From Bifidobacterium breve (lineage in GTDB: Bacteria; Actinomycetota; Actinomycetes; Nanopelagicales; Nanopelagicaceae), in assembly GCA_945866155.1 (NCBI GenBank), contig CAMBGL010000076.1, forward strand, positions 1 to 6,014: a stretch of DNA of 6,014 bases, in the 5' to 3' direction. Under the pieces are notes generated by a model, which worked only from the letters and a program-made list of their open reading frames with translations, was not told the origin of the DNA and searched no databases. This document shows positions 5,488 through 6,014 of the stretch, one piece after another. Position numbers and translations under genes: made by a program. Within the stretch, counting starts at the first letter, position 1, and each line of letters begins with the position of its first letter.

Positions 5488-5703
5488 CTAGTTAGAGTTA
5501 CTTTCAACTAGCTTGTCAGTTTCATCTTGAATCAATGAAGTTACTGGCTTGAGTTTTTCTGCATATTCCTTAGCGTGGTGACCGCAAAATAGAAGCTCTC
5601 CACCAGAGAGTAAGACAGCACGAACATAGGCCTGTGCACCGCAGCGATCACAACGATCTACTGCATTTAGAGGTGTGGTTTCGAGAAATACTTGCTCGGT
5701 CAT
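5488..5703 (-). CDS. DUF7455-type small zinc-binding protein
   Basis: The 71-residue protein contains RCDRCGAQAYVRAVLLSGGE followed by LLFCGHH (residues 17-43), giving a C18-x2-C21 ... C40-x2-H43 set that probably binds one zinc ion. I recall this compact pattern, ALTAADRCDRCGAQAYVR-like, as the actinobacterial DUF7455 family, commonly found near the primary sigma factor gene. Its function is not known; the location suggests a role linked to transcription, which is only inference. I chose ATG 5703 because GGAG lies 6 nt upstream. GTG 5727 would add MLERTESA but has no ribosome site. The gene converges on sigA with 5 bp between stop codons. The last 24 residues are acidic and polar and probably flexible. 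Confidence 0.85.
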   Translation of the reverse strand: MTEQVFLETTPLNAVDRCDRCGAQAYVRAVLLSGGELLFCGHHAKEYAEKLKPVTSLIQDETDKLVESNSN

Positions 5704-5898
5704 CGCGCTCTCCGTTCGTTCAAGCACTCTTTGTGCTTACCTATAGGGAACATCAAACCATGCATTGGTTATTCCCCGCTCTCTAAAAAAGATTATTTTG
5801 CTGAGAATTTTCAATTATTTTCCACATTTATCATTATGTGAGACCTTTTCGGCGCGTTTGCCCTAGAAAATCACCCTTGGCATATAGCCTTTGGCGCC
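5704..5898. promoter_or_regulatory. divergent control region between DUF7455 and parE genes
   Basis: This 195-bp region is AT-rich, mainly between 5785 and 5840. On the minus strand TATAGG (5745-5740), within the palindrome CCTATAGG, is a possible -10 for the DUF7455 gene. On the plus strand TAGCCT (5885-5890) lies 8 nt before the parE GTG, with TTGCCC (5858-5863) as a loose -35 candidate. TTTTCCACA (5818-5826) fits the relaxed DnaA-box consensus TTWTNCACA. No open reading frame with a plausible start is seen here. Each element alone is weak. Confidence 0.35.
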
Positions 5899-6014
5899 GT
5901 GGCTACCAATGAAGATTCAATTGCAAAGGTTTCGCAGGATAGCTACACCGCAAAAGATTTAGCAGTCCTAGAAGGCCTTGATGCCGTTCGTAAACGCCCA
6001 GGTATGTATATCGG
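5899..6014 (+). CDS. parE: DNA topoisomerase IV / gyrase subunit B, N-terminal fragment
   Basis: Only the first 38 codons are in the window. They end in YTAKDLAVLEGLDAVRKRPGMYIG, the hallmark N-terminus of type II topoisomerase B subunits, just before the GHKL ATPase domain. The B subunit hydrolyses ATP to drive strand passage during decatenation (ParE) or supercoiling (GyrB). I prefer ParE because the gene follows sigA and a DUF7455 gene, as I recall for the second gyrB-like gene near hrdB in Streptomyces, whereas gyrB proper usually lies by dnaN/recF. GTG 5899 is the only in-frame start after the TGA at 5839. It has no Shine-Dalgarno, which suggests leaderless translation. The rest of the gene is beyond the window. 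Confidence 0.85.
   Translation, partial: MATNEDSIAKVSQDSYTAKDLAVLEGLDAVRKRPGMYI

Noticed and set aside
1..6014. Mobile element, CRISPR array, defence system, tRNA or rRNA
   Set aside because: No transposase, integrase, spaced repeats, toxin-antitoxin pair or structural RNA signature was found besides the riboswitch.

Overview
This window looks like chromosomal DNA from a low-GC, small-genome actinobacterium, most plausibly of the freshwater acI / Nanopelagicales type. That assignment is inference from gene content, without any database search. The supporting signs are: a primary sigma factor with a lysine/alanine-rich N-terminus and a typically actinobacterial C-terminal half; a small DUF7455-type zinc-binding protein next to it; a type II topoisomerase B subunit immediately beyond, the same order as hrdB and parE in Streptomyces; a DUF4192-family protein; and a SAM-IV-type riboswitch before metX. 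The sequence is clearly AT-richer than most actinobacteria, and GTG starts are common.

Layout, left to right. A NUDIX hydrolase runs leftwards and is cut by the window edge (1-379, minus). A short divergent intergenic region with a 19-bp dyad follows. Next come three rightward genes in close order: a secreted PKD-domain protein with a Lys/Pro-rich stalk (459-1184), a short DUF4192 protein (1191-1760) and a P-loop kinase of the uridine kinase/phosphoribulokinase superfamily (1782-2411). The first two are 6 bp apart. The kinase also has its own apparent leaderless promoter. A methionine unit follows: promoter, SAM-IV riboswitch core (2442-2520), a 14-bp hairpin (2523-2557), and metX starting at GTG 2578. 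Then come the sigA promoter and sigA (3809-5482). sigA converges, 5 bp apart, on the DUF7455 gene (5488-5703, minus). The window ends with the start of parE (5899 onwards).

The genes are mostly housekeeping. The metX unit is a self-contained feedback circuit in which S-adenosylmethionine is sensed by the leader RNA of a gene acting early in methionine synthesis. sigA, DUF7455 and parE form a conserved transcription/DNA-topology neighbourhood. I see no mobile element, CRISPR array, rRNA or tRNA, and no anti-phage or other obviously new system.

The most interesting signals are in control DNA. The riboswitch is bracketed by two inverted repeats sharing the CATAAG/CTTATG motif. A perfect DnaA-box sequence lies inside the sigA promoter. 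A dyad overlaps the expected -35 area of the PKD gene promoter. Several genes without a Shine-Dalgarno have a TANNNT hexamer 7-8 nt before the start codon, as expected for leaderless mRNAs.
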